64,000 nucleotides of DNA from Flavobacterium sp. MDT1-60. Lineage in GTDB: Bacteria > Bacteroidota > Bacteroidia > Flavobacteriales > Flavobacteriaceae. The DNA lies in NCBI RefSeq assembly GCF_014844035.1, contig NZ_CP062159.1:992001-1056000 (forward strand), in the 5' to 3' direction. A program made the position numbers and the translations under genes. Below the pieces are notes generated by a model, which saw nothing but the letters and a program-made list of their open reading frames with translations, was not told where the DNA came from and made no database searches. This document shows, piece after piece, positions 52,374 through 61,200 of the stretch. The stretch's first letter is position 1. Each line of letters opens with the position of its first letter.

Positions 52374-53388
52374 AATTAGCCAAGAGAGGGGATTAGAAAT
52401 CAAGTCTGTAATTCCTGAGAGATCAGTTCTCCAAAGAAATGATAATACTATTAGTTCTAGTTCCCTATATCTTCCAAAGCCATTTATCGAAGCCAATACT
52501 GTGGAAATGAATTTAAGCCACTTAAAGAACAAGTGTGTCATACCAGTATTCTCAAAAGACAATGAAAGAACAATTGCACATCAAGAGTTTATAGAAATTG
52601 TGCAAGGATGTACAAGTAGAGTTTTTCCTAATCACGCTTTTGATAAACCTGAAATTAGGGTCAGTCATGAAATAAAAGGAAGAATTCCAGAGGCTATACA
52701 AAAACATGCTAAAGATTTGCTTGATCATGAGAGAACTCAATACTTTGAGAGAATGGCTTTCGTTATTAGAATTCCTGGCATCACAGAAACAATTAATGGT
52801 AATGAAATGTCTCTTGTAATAGGTGGAGTTAGAAGTTATAATCTCGAAAACTTATACAGCAAAAAATCCTTCGAGAAGTTCAAATTCTTTGTTGGGTTTC
52901 AGGTAAAAGTCTGTTGTAATCTCTGCGTAAGTACAGATGGCTTTGCAGAAGAGATGAGGGTAAGCAGTTATGTGGAACTACAGTCAAAGATTATGGAAGT
53001 TCTTCAAAATTATAACGCAGAAAAGCATTTAGTGAAAATGAAAAAACTTTCGGAGTACTCTCTTACTGAGCACCAATTTGCAACCCTATTAGGCAGAAGC
53101 AAACTCTACCAATATATGCCAAAAAGGGATAAAATAAATGTTCCTGCATTAAATTTTAATGATGGACAGCTGAATGTTGTTGCTAAGGATTATTATGAAG
53201 ATGAGCACTTTGGTAGAAATACAGATGGAGACATAAATCTCTGGAACATGTATAATCTTTTCACGCAAGCAAATAAAAGCAGTTATATTGATACATTCCT
53301 AGATAGGAATGTAAATGCCTTTGATTTCTCAAATGGCATTTCAGAAGTACTAAATGGTAGTAATAATTATCATTGGTTTTTGAGTTGA
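52354..53388 (+). CDS. DUF3871 family protein
   Basis: This 344-aa protein has DUF3871 landmarks: FIEANTVEMNLSHLKNKCVIPVFSKDNERTI, then HEIKGRIPEA and the C-terminal YHWFLS. The function is unknown. DUF3871 proteins are encoded in Bacteroidota mobile elements next to a Sak4-like ATPase, as here. The last 31 bases around the stop are repeated exactly at 58195, marking the left boundary of a nested cargo segment. Confidence 0.85.
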   Translation: MDTSIFEISQERGLEIKSVIPERSVLQRNDNTISSSSLYLPKPFIEANTVEMNLSHLKNKCVIPVFSKDNERTIAHQEFIEIVQGCTSRVFPNHAFDKPEIRVSHEIKGRIPEAIQKHAKDLLDHERTQYFERMAFVIRIPGITETINGNEMSLVIGGVRSYNLENLYSKKSFEKFKFFVGFQVKVCCNLCVSTDGFAEEMRVSSYVELQSKIMEVLQNYNAEKHLVKMKKLSEYSLTEHQFATLLGRSKLYQYMPKRDKINVPALNFNDGQLNVVAKDYYEDEHFGRNTDGDINLWNMYNLFTQANKSSYIDTFLDRNVNAFDFSNGISEVLNGSNNYHWFLS

Positions 53389-53398
53389 GAAGAGCCCA
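53368..53398. repeat. 31-bp direct repeat, copy 1 (3' end of DUF3871 gene)
   Basis: The sequence TATCATTGG...AGAGCCCA recurs without change at 58195-58225. It spans the last codons and stop of DUF3871. The 4.8-kb segment between carries the toxin-antitoxin and base-modification-like genes. Confidence 0.9.
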
Positions 53399-53425
53399 GC
53401 TAGTGAAAAAAACCAGCTGGGTTTA
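53394..53425 (+). terminator. terminator after DUF3871
   Basis: GCCCAGCT (53394-53401) pairs with AGCTGGGT (53415-53422), followed by a T-rich tail. The stem partly overlaps the direct repeat; the right-hand copy at 58222 has a different stem (CCAATTCC/GGAGTTGG). Confidence 0.65.
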
Positions 53426-53492
53426 TTATTTAAAAAATAAATTAATTATGAATGTTAATAATTATGTTAAGTAATTAAATAAAGCCTAATAC

Positions 53493-53571
53493 ATTTACTT
53501 TGTAAATAGAACGTTATTTGCAAATAAATCGTTAACTTTAATAGTAACACTTGATAATATCATTTGCAAAT
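53493..53571 (+). promoter_or_regulatory. promoter and candidate operators of the toxin-antitoxin pair
   Basis: ATTTAC-TTT-GTAAAT (53493-53507) is an inverted repeat, and the palindrome ATTTGCAAAT occurs at 53516-53525 and again at 53562-53571, within the first codons of the toxin gene. Antitoxins of the HigA type bind such sites in their own promoter; the role is inferred. Confidence 0.5.
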
Positions 53572-53880
53572 AAACAAATAAGAGAACTGTGCGAAGAGGA
53601 AAGTGTTGCAATTGATATGCTAGGGCAGGAATTAGCAAGAAAGTTGCATTCACGTTTAGCAGATTTATCAGCTGTAAATACTGTTGAAGATTTATTGCTT
53701 ATCAGGATTGGTTTGCCAAGTGAAATAAACGACAATGACGATATACCAAAATATAAAATAAACCTATCTACACAGAAAATGTTAGTTTTTTGTGCTGTTA
53801 ATGTACCAATTGATAAAATTGATTGGTCTAAAGTTAAACGTATTAAGATTTTAGAGATAAGAGAGATAACATATGAATAA
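53551..53880 (+). CDS. HigB/RelE-like toxin
   Basis: This 109-aa protein starts at a TTG (MIISFANKQIRELCEEE). It is of the HigB killer-protein type: helix-rich N-terminus, then SRLADLSAVNTVEDLL and LSTQKMLVFCAVNVPI. Family toxins cut mRNA on the ribosome. Its 3' end overlaps the antitoxin gene by 8 bp, in the toxin-first order of higBA. The operator palindromes lie around its start. Confidence 0.75.
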   Translation: MIISFANKQIRELCEEESVAIDMLGQELARKLHSRLADLSAVNTVEDLLLIRIGLPSEINDNDDIPKYKINLSTQKMLVFCAVNVPIDKIDWSKVKRIKILEIREITYE

Positions 53881-54955
53881 TATAATGAGTTTTGAACCTA
53901 ATTGGGTATCTCCTCCTGGAGACACTATTAGAGATATTTTAGACGAGCAAAATATTACCATATCAAATTTTGCCTCTCAAATGGGAAGTAGTATAGAAAT
54001 AATCAATGAATTGATTATTGGAGATAAAAGCATAAATCAGAAAATAGCATCAAAATTGGAGGCTTATTTAGGTGTCCCTGAAGAATTTTGGCTAACAAGA
54101 GAAAAACAATATAGATTTCATTTTGAGAAAATTCAATCCGAAAATAAAGCTTGGTTAAGTAATCTACCTTTTAAGTTCATGAATAGTAATAATTGGATTG
54201 AAAATGGAGATTATTTACAATCTTGTCTAGATTTTTTTAATGTTCCTAGTGTTAGAAAATGGAAAGACACATATGAGAATGAAATACAAGAATTATCCTT
54301 TAGGACATCTCAAACACTTAACTCAGATTTTGCTTCAGTTGCAACTTGGTTGAGAAGGGGAGAGATTATAGCAAATCAAATTGAATGTAAGCCATGGAAC
54401 AAAACACTATTTGAGATTTCTTTAAATGAAATAAAAAAACTAACTAGATTAAAAAATCCAAAAGATTTTCTTCCAAAACTTGTTAGTATATGTGCAGAGG
54501 CTGGTGTTGCTGTAGCAGTTGTGCCAACTCCTCCGGGTTGTAAGGCAAGTGGAGCTACAAAATTTTTAAATGAAAATAAAGCGATATTATTATTAAGTTT
54601 TAGATATTTAACTGATGATCAATTTTGGTTTACTTTTTTTCATGAAGCAGGTCATTTAATTCTTCATAAGAAAACTATTCATATTGAGATGTATAAAGAT
54701 GGAGTTGTTAATGAACAGGAAAATGAGGCTAATACTTTTGCAGCTGAATTTTTAGTTCCTTATACTTATCATAATGAATTAAGAGATTTAAGAAGTAATC
54801 AAAAAAAAATTATCAAACTTGCTTGCGAATTAGGTATTTCTGCAGGTATTATTATAGGACAAATGCAATATTTAAAAATAATTGATTTTAAATATTTAAA
54901 TAGTTACAAAAGAAGATATAATTGGGAAGATATTAATCAAGTGTTTGAAAAGTAA
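53873..54955 (+). CDS. HigA-type antitoxin fused to ImmA/IrrE metallopeptidase
   Basis: This 360-aa protein has an Xre-type helix-turn-helix near the N-terminus (~16-70, ISNFASQMGSSIEIINELIIG, then LEAYLGVPEEFW). An ImmA/IrrE zinc peptidase domain with HEAGH at 257-261 (FFHEAGHLILHK) and a downstream Glu in EANTFAAEFLVP supply the metal site. Such fusions usually pair with a RelE/HigB toxin; proteolysis may control the antitoxin or another repressor. It overlaps the toxin gene by 8 bp and is convergent with the next operon. Confidence 0.87.
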   Translation: MNNIMSFEPNWVSPPGDTIRDILDEQNITISNFASQMGSSIEIINELIIGDKSINQKIASKLEAYLGVPEEFWLTREKQYRFHFEKIQSENKAWLSNLPFKFMNSNNWIENGDYLQSCLDFFNVPSVRKWKDTYENEIQELSFRTSQTLNSDFASVATWLRRGEIIANQIECKPWNKTLFEISLNEIKKLTRLKNPKDFLPKLVSICAEAGVAVAVVPTPPGCKASGATKFLNENKAILLLSFRYLTDDQFWFTFFHEAGHLILHKKTIHIEMYKDGVVNEQENEANTFAAEFLVPYTYHNELRDLRSNQKKIIKLACELGISAGIIIGQMQYLKIIDFKYLNSYKRRYNWEDINQVFEK

Positions 54956-54979
54956 TTTATTTTATGTTATAAAGTGATT

Positions 54980-55900
54980 TTAACCTCCAAAGTACACATA
55001 TTTGCTTCGGTTTTTATTCCAATTACAGATGGCATCTTCTAGAACTTGCATTCCAAAGTCCAAGCCTAAATGTATTTCTAAATCCGATAAAAAGTTATTT
55101 AATTCTATTCGGCTTGGATTTCCTCCAAACAAAAACTTAGCTCCAGAATATGGTCCTGTTGCACCCACCATATACACAGAATCAGGAACAATGTCAACTA
55201 GCTGTAGTTTGCCTATCATAGTTAAGTAATCAAACTTTCCCATTCTTCCAAAACTCCGAACTTGCGACATAGATTTGTATGCAATATTGAATTTTTTTTT
55301 AGCATTAGTTTCCGCTCCAAATAAATTTTGAAAAAAGACCTGATGAGTTCCTCCTTGACTTGTTACCCAATCAACATACGATAGAACAGCCGCTCCAGTT
55401 CCTGAGTTGCCCAAAGCATTTAATGAGATATATTTTCTGTGATTCCCAACGCTTCCGGCTTTCTTCAAGGAATCTTTATTAATATGAAGCCATTGTTGAA
55501 ATGCTTTTGGATTATTTTTTACTGTTTGCCAGTTCCATTTGACAGAATTGCTTAAACCACTGTAAACAGCTCTAACTAAAGCCCATTTCGTTTTTTTATT
55601 TTTACCAAAATGAATTGCTAAAAAAACCAACCAAAAAGCTTCATCAATATTGCCTATACTTTTGTAATAAGATGCGGCTTTTATAGGGTCAAATGCATTG
55701 TTATTTGGGTTAGTACATATCTGAGAAATATTTTTATCTCTGATGGTAGTGACATATTTTACACGTTTCACGCTATCAACCATCTGCCATGTAAAACAAT
55801 CTAAATTTACTGCACTTACTATTCCAGGTAATGTCTTAATAGTATAATTTTGTAACTTTTGCTTTATTGAATTGTACTCTGCGATATCTTTTTTTCTCAT
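54980..55900 (-). CDS. alpha-glutamyl/putrescinyl thymine pyrophosphorylase clade 3-like protein
   Basis: This 306-aa protein has the pattern I recall for the clade 3 family. FDPIKAASYYKSIGNIDEAFWLVFLAIHFG is the start of a helical, DNA-glycosylase-like core. Then follow GNHRKYISLNA, GTGAAVLSYVDWV, RSFGRMGKFDYLTMIGKL, VYMVGATGPYSGAKFLFGG and GMQVLEDAICNWNK. Related enzymes are predicted to act in modification of thymine bases through hydroxymethyl/pyrophosphate intermediates. It overlaps the UDG-like gene by 4 bp and is the last gene of a three-gene operon. Assignment is by pattern memory; activity is unproven. Confidence 0.78.
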   Translation of the reverse strand: MRKKDIAEYNSIKQKLQNYTIKTLPGIVSAVNLDCFTWQMVDSVKRVKYVTTIRDKNISQICTNPNNNAFDPIKAASYYKSIGNIDEAFWLVFLAIHFGKNKKTKWALVRAVYSGLSNSVKWNWQTVKNNPKAFQQWLHINKDSLKKAGSVGNHRKYISLNALGNSGTGAAVLSYVDWVTSQGGTHQVFFQNLFGAETNAKKKFNIAYKSMSQVRSFGRMGKFDYLTMIGKLQLVDIVPDSVYMVGATGPYSGAKFLFGGNPSRIELNNFLSDLEIHLGLDFGMQVLEDAICNWNKNRSKYVYFGG

Positions 55901-56688
55901 GTTTTAATATTATCTGTTAACCAATTTCTTATAGAAGTCATAACCTCTAAGCTCACTCCAAAACTGCTTTGAATATTATGATTATAACCTAAAACAAATA
56001 CTTCTTTATTTAGTTCTACTTGACCTATCTTAGTAATGATACCCGTGTAAGAATAACCTTTAACGCTATAAACTCCCTTTCTTTTCAAATCCCATTCTTG
56101 AACATTCTCTTTTTGTAATTTCACCAAGGCAATTTTTTGTAAATTATCCACTACTGTTTGACCATTTAATATCAAATATTTTATAGGAGAGTTTTTTATC
56201 AAATGACCTAAAGTGTCATCGCATAGTTCTAATAATAATATTTTTTGTTCAATTGATAAATGTGACCATTTTTTAGAAGTTGCATAAGGAATTAAGTCCA
56301 GATGACAAGCATTACTAATTGGAAAATAATAAGATGCGTCACTTCCAGAAATTAAATAATCCAATTTTTTAAACCAATTATCATAAGGGTTTCTATTAAA
56401 ATATTCAATGCAACTTTCGGAAATTTTATTCAAATGTTCAATTTTATAATCATCCCATTTTAATAAACCTAATGAATCTAAAGTGTGAAATCTTCTATGT
56501 TCATTTTGAAGTTCAAAACCACTCAAATCAACAAATTCACGATTGCTAGGATTTATTCCCAAAGTTGCAACCTGAGAATTATCTATATTTCCAAAACAAA
56601 TAACAGGACTGCTCCATTCAATCACGTCTAAATCATCAAGATTTTTTACATTAAAATATTCTACTAGATTTGCTAGTTCATTAATCAT
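55897..56688 (-). CDS. uracil-DNA glycosylase-superfamily-like protein
   Basis: This 263-aa protein has UDG-like landmarks in order: VATLGINPSNREF (41-52, the GxNPS loop near the active site), an ISNACHLDLIPYATSKKW segment, a KYLILNGQTVVDN strand and a late VLGYNHNIQSSFGVS, which may carry the base-flipping loop. It is probably catalytically related to UDG, but the specificity cannot be deduced. It overlaps both neighbours by 4 bp (ATGA type), so the three proteins are strongly coupled. A base-excision role next to a base-hydroxymethylating enzyme is plausible. Confidence 0.65.
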   Translation of the reverse strand: MINELANLVEYFNVKNLDDLDVIEWSSPVICFGNIDNSQVATLGINPSNREFVDLSGFELQNEHRRFHTLDSLGLLKWDDYKIEHLNKISESCIEYFNRNPYDNWFKKLDYLISGSDASYYFPISNACHLDLIPYATSKKWSHLSIEQKILLLELCDDTLGHLIKNSPIKYLILNGQTVVDNLQKIALVKLQKENVQEWDLKRKGVYSVKGYSYTGIITKIGQVELNKEVFVLGYNHNIQSSFGVSLEVMTSIRNWLTDNIKT

Positions 56689-57665
56689 AATTCTTTTTTT
56701 GCAAATTTAGCTAAGCCATCTGAGATTTTCTTATTTACATACTCAATATAAATTTTAGAACTTATTTTTTCTTTTATTTTTTCAATTTCAACAATTTTAT
56801 TGTTTTTATATAAAGAATGTATCTTTAAAAGGATTATAAGATCATACCAATAAGGGTCAATTTCGATATTATCAATATTAAAATCTACTTCATTTCTAAT
56901 TTTATTCTCATATTCCTTTATTATTTCTATTTTTTCAAATACATTTTCTTTTGGCATAGGAGGCATCTGAAATTTTGAAGATTGTAATCCTTCATTAATA
57001 TACTTTTTTGCCTTTTCAATATCATCTTCATAAAGATGTAAACTTGATACAGAATGATAATATTCTCCAATTTCAAAATCTAAACTCCTAGCAACAATTT
57101 CTTGAATCATAGTGAAACAAAAAATGTCATGTGGTAGACCTTTAAATGCATCATTAGATCTCATTGATACAAATAAATTCAATTTTTCATCCCGAATAGC
57201 AAATTGCAAAAAACAAGTGCAAGGAATATCATTATAAGATATTTTTAAATCAGATGCATCAAAAAGTTGAATCACTGCTCTTCTAGTACTTGGCTTGTTT
57301 TTTAGTAAATCTATAATTTTTTGGAATTGATTAAATTCTCCATGCATATTAAAAATTCTAGGACCATAACCACCATGAATAGTTAAATCATCGTCTGAAT
57401 ACTGTGAATAATCTCCCAAGTAAAATTGAATAAATTCCAAGCTATTTGATCCGGATAAATACCACAACAATTCTCCCAAAGGGCTAAAAGACTTACCTTT
57501 GGTCTCGCTTCTGCTTAATCTTGCAAGCGGATTATTCAACTTTAAAAGAGCTCCAAAAATCTCACTGTTTCTACCCTTTGTAGCCTTATTATTGACAGGT
57601 ATATTTATAAGTGCTCCTAAGACTTTATGCATTAAATCATCCAGTGTGTTTTCTTCAATAAACAT
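56685..57665 (-). CDS. thymidylate synthase-like nucleotide (hydroxy)methylase
   Basis: This 326-aa protein keeps the thymidylate synthase core. Active-site Glu65 is in GELLWYL, R128-R129 in PSTRRAVIQL, and nucleophile C149 in DIPCTCFLQF. The phosphate-binding SMRSNDAFKGLP and H210/Y212 in LHLYEDD follow. At the base-reading position, usually Asn (GLPFNI), it has Asp180 (GLPHDI), as in dCMP hydroxymethylases. A later helix-rich C-terminal tail is unlike ThyA. It may make 5-hydroxymethyl or methyl pyrimidine nucleotides for the following operon genes. A plain ThyA role is unlikely given the substitution and the operon. Confidence 0.82.
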   Translation of the reverse strand: MFIEENTLDDLMHKVLGALINIPVNNKATKGRNSEIFGALLKLNNPLARLSRSETKGKSFSPLGELLWYLSGSNSLEFIQFYLGDYSQYSDDDLTIHGGYGPRIFNMHGEFNQFQKIIDLLKNKPSTRRAVIQLFDASDLKISYNDIPCTCFLQFAIRDEKLNLFVSMRSNDAFKGLPHDIFCFTMIQEIVARSLDFEIGEYYHSVSSLHLYEDDIEKAKKYINEGLQSSKFQMPPMPKENVFEKIEIIKEYENKIRNEVDFNIDNIEIDPYWYDLIILLKIHSLYKNNKIVEIEKIKEKISSKIYIEYVNKKISDGLAKFAKKEL

Positions 57666-57781
57666 TTAATGAATCTTTAGGGTTTAACAAAATATAGAAA
57701 TGTATTTGCATTTATGACAAAAATGATGTTTATTTAATTATAGCTTTCTTATTTGTGAAGAAGAATTTAATGCTAATTAAT
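57666..57781. other. gene-free leader of the TS-like operon
   Basis: AT-rich; the operon promoter must lie here on the minus strand, but I see no box clear enough to call. Confidence 0.3.
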
Positions 57782-57922
57782 TTATTTCTTCCAAAAGCTG
57801 GTCAAACTATAACCAATCCCGATTCCAATCCATGGTTTATCATTGTAATTCCAGTTTTCAAATTCTATTCCGACACCTCTTTCATATCTGGAACTAAACT
57901 TTCCAAATCGCTTTGCTCGTTA
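57782..57922 (-). pseudogene. C-terminal fragment of an outer-membrane-type protein
   Basis: A 46-codon minus-strand frame without a start reads RAKRFGKFSSRYERG, then EFENWNYNDKPWIGIGIGYS and ends SFWKK*. The alternating aromatic/glycine strands suit a beta-barrel C-terminus. No upstream part remains, so it looks like a relic left inside the island. Confidence 0.5.
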
Positions 57923-58194
57923 AATTTTTAAAGAGCCTTTTAACTAACTAAAGAGTAAACATATTTAAATAAAATTAGAATCTTGTAAGTAGAAATACGT
58001 GTTTTAATAAAGATGCAAATGATATGTATGACATAAAATCGTAATTTGCAGACGATAATGCTCTTATAGGTTTACGATTATTGAAATTTGCTACTAGAGT
58101 TTTGTTAATAAGAAAGTCATTTTATGTTAATCTTTAAAATCGATTTTTTATATTTATTAAATAACTTGTTTAAATACTAATGATACTTCTAAAC

Positions 58195-58225
58195 TATCAT
58201 TGGTTTTTGAGTTGAGAAGAGCCCA
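58195..58225. repeat. 31-bp direct repeat, copy 2
   Basis: An exact copy of 53368-53398 outside any gene. It shows the same residues HWFLS-stop in translation but no gene upstream, so this copy is the displaced end of the DUF3871 region. Confidence 0.9.
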
Positions 58226-58256
58226 ATTCCTTAATTGGAGTTGGTTTTATTTTTTA
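58222..58256 (+). terminator. terminator-like hairpin after repeat copy 2
   Basis: CCAATTCC (58223-58230) pairs with GGAGTTGG (58237-58244) with one G-T pair, followed by TTTTATTTTTT. It mirrors the terminator after DUF3871. Confidence 0.65.
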
Positions 58257-58282
58257 TATCTTTCACATAATAAATTTTAAAG

Positions 58283-61200
58283 ATGAAAGATTACAAAAAG
58301 TTCGATAGCCCTAATGATTTCTATAAAAACATGAGACCTGAGTTTTTTTCAGATTCAGAAACCGTATATAAAATTGAATTAACAAGAGAGGTATTGGCTT
58401 TTGAAATTGAGACCATTTCAACTAACCAAAAACAAGATCAGTTTGAGATATTGGCTAGGAAATTAGCTGAAATGTATATTGCTCCAAATCTAATTCCACA
58501 AGTCGGACCTACGGGAGGAGGAGATGGTAAAACAGATTCTGAAACTTATCCGGTTTCTCAAAGTATCTCAGATAGATGGTTTACCCCTGAAAATGGTTGG
58601 AATAAAAATGAAAATTGGGCATTTGCAATATCTAGTAAAAAAGATTGGAAAGGGAAATTAAAATTAGATATAAAAAGTATAATTTCTACATGTAGAGGTT
58701 ATACCAAGATTTATTTTTTTACAAACCAAAAAATACCAAGTAAGAAAAAAAAAGATACACAAGATGAGTTTATAAAAGAATTTGAAATTGATGTAATAAT
58801 TCTTGATGGAGAATGGATTATTGAAAAAATCATTAATAATAAGCTTATAGATTTAGCTGTTGACTCACTCAATCTTTCTGATGTGTATAAATCAAAGCAG
58901 TATTTACAGGGTGAAAATGATACTTATAGGAGAGAAAAATTAATAGAATTAGAAAACAAAATTAATACTCCAAATCGATATTTTGAGATAGACTATCAGT
59001 TAGTAGAAGATTGCTTAGATTCTGCAATCATATCAAGAGAACTTGAGGATTCTAGAGAGATAATTGAAGGTAAATTTTCTAGAGCAATAAGGTTTGCAAA
59101 AAAATTAAAAAACACTAATCAACTTTGTAGAATTTATTATCAACAAGCCTGGACAGCAATCTTTTGGTTTAATGATTTTGAAGAATTTATTAATGCATAT
59201 ATAAATTTTAGAGAAAAAATAAATTCTGATTCTAACATTTATATATTACAACATTATAGTACTTTATACACAGTTCTAAATAGTCATGCTGAATTTGAAG
59301 ATCTGATTAATCTTTCAGAAGAAAAAGAGTTGTTCTATCTTATTCTTAATGAAAAGATTGAAAAAACAAGGAAATCAACAAGCTCTCTAGAAGCAGAAAC
59401 ATATCTATGTTTAAACACGATATTTGAAAATATAAGGAAGAAGCAAGATTGTGATAATTTGTTTTTAAAATTGCATGAAATTATAATTCAAGTGGAAGGG
59501 CATTTAAGTTATCCATTTGAACAAATATATAAGTCAATACAAGTTTTTGGTCAGATATTTCCCAATAGTGATATGTATGATGCTCTAATAGAGGAATGTG
59601 CAAAAGTTAATGGAAAAAGAAATTCTGACTTAGCCACAAGCGACATATATATAAAGAGGGCAATCGAAAAATTTAAAGCTAAATTGTATCAAGATTCAAT
59701 AAAGTTTTTGGGTAAAGCAATTGTTAAGTTGTCTAAAAATGAAAGTAAGAAACAGTTGATTTTAAGTTTGAGGATGTTATCAATTTCCTATAGAAATATA
59801 GGCTTGTTATGGGCATCTCATAATTGTTTAATATTTGCTTGTTCTTTATCTTTAAAAACTTGGTTTAAAGAAGGATATCTAGATAATGAGACATATTATA
59901 TTGCAATTGAATTAGCTAAAAATGAAATCCTTTTAGGTAGAATACCTTCATTACTATGCGTATGTGAATTAATTAATGTCTTGTCAAAACTAATTGATGT
60001 TGATGACGAAGAAAACAGACAAGGAATATTTAATGATGAAACTTTACGATTTATAGATATTACACTCGCAAATAGATTTCTTAATTCTAATGAGCATAAG
60101 GAATTTGAACTAATTCCAGATGTTTTAAGTTATTTAAATTTGGAGTTTTCTACTGATGCTTTATTGTATAAGTTAGGGTATGTGGAAAAAATAATTGAAT
60201 CAGTTGACAATGTTGATTTTAAATCTCCTGACTTAGATGATTTTATGTCTTCTATTGCAAGCCAGCCTATTAAAGAACAATTTGTTTATAAGACAGATTT
60301 TGTCAGTAGTGATGAAATAGTATTGTATTCAAAAGTTTTAGGTACTAATACAGAATTAAGATTTAAAAAAGATGAAGAATTATTTTTTATTTCTGAGGCA
60401 TTTTTAGCATTTATTGAAAGTTTTTTTTCAACATCGTTAAATGAAATTATGCCTACAACTGAGAATGTTTTTATTAATTTAATACAAAATAGTAATATTG
60501 ATATAATAAAACTTTTACCTCAGGAGAAATCTAATGAATTTACAATTGAAGTAAATAAGTTTAATTTTTTTGAAAGAAAGTTTAGTGATGAGCTATGGAG
60601 AAACCTCTTGGATTTTCTATCTAATCTTATGCAACAAAACTTTCTTGTCAAGGATGTGAAAATGTTTCTCGACAATCTTTTTAATAAAGAGGAAGTTTTT
60701 CAAAGGGTTTCCATGGTTTTTAGTCACGACATTTTTTGCAGAGATTTTTACGGAGAAAAACCTAAAATATTTTTAGAGAATTGGTATGATAAAGAAAAGC
60801 ATAAAACATATAATAATATTAGAACAGATGATATTCAAATCAACATAAAAGATGTTAAAATAAAGAAGTCAAATGAATTAAAAGAAACATCACATAACCT
60901 AAGGAATGTAAGTTCAATTATAGATATTAAATTGTGGGATTCTGCTCAATGGCAAGGATTTGGCCTTTTTATAAATAAAAATTATGAACTGGGAATAGTG
61001 CTATGTTTTAAAGATATACTATATGGGGAAAAAATTTTTGATGGTTGGTTAAGTAAATTAGGCAACCTAGATTTTAATGAAGAAATAAGGCTATCAATAA
61101 TTAAAGGGATTGATTCCAATAACCCACATTGGTATAGAGTTCATATTTGTAAAGAAATGAGAGAACATAAAGAGGATGTCTTATTTACTTCTGTTTCAAA

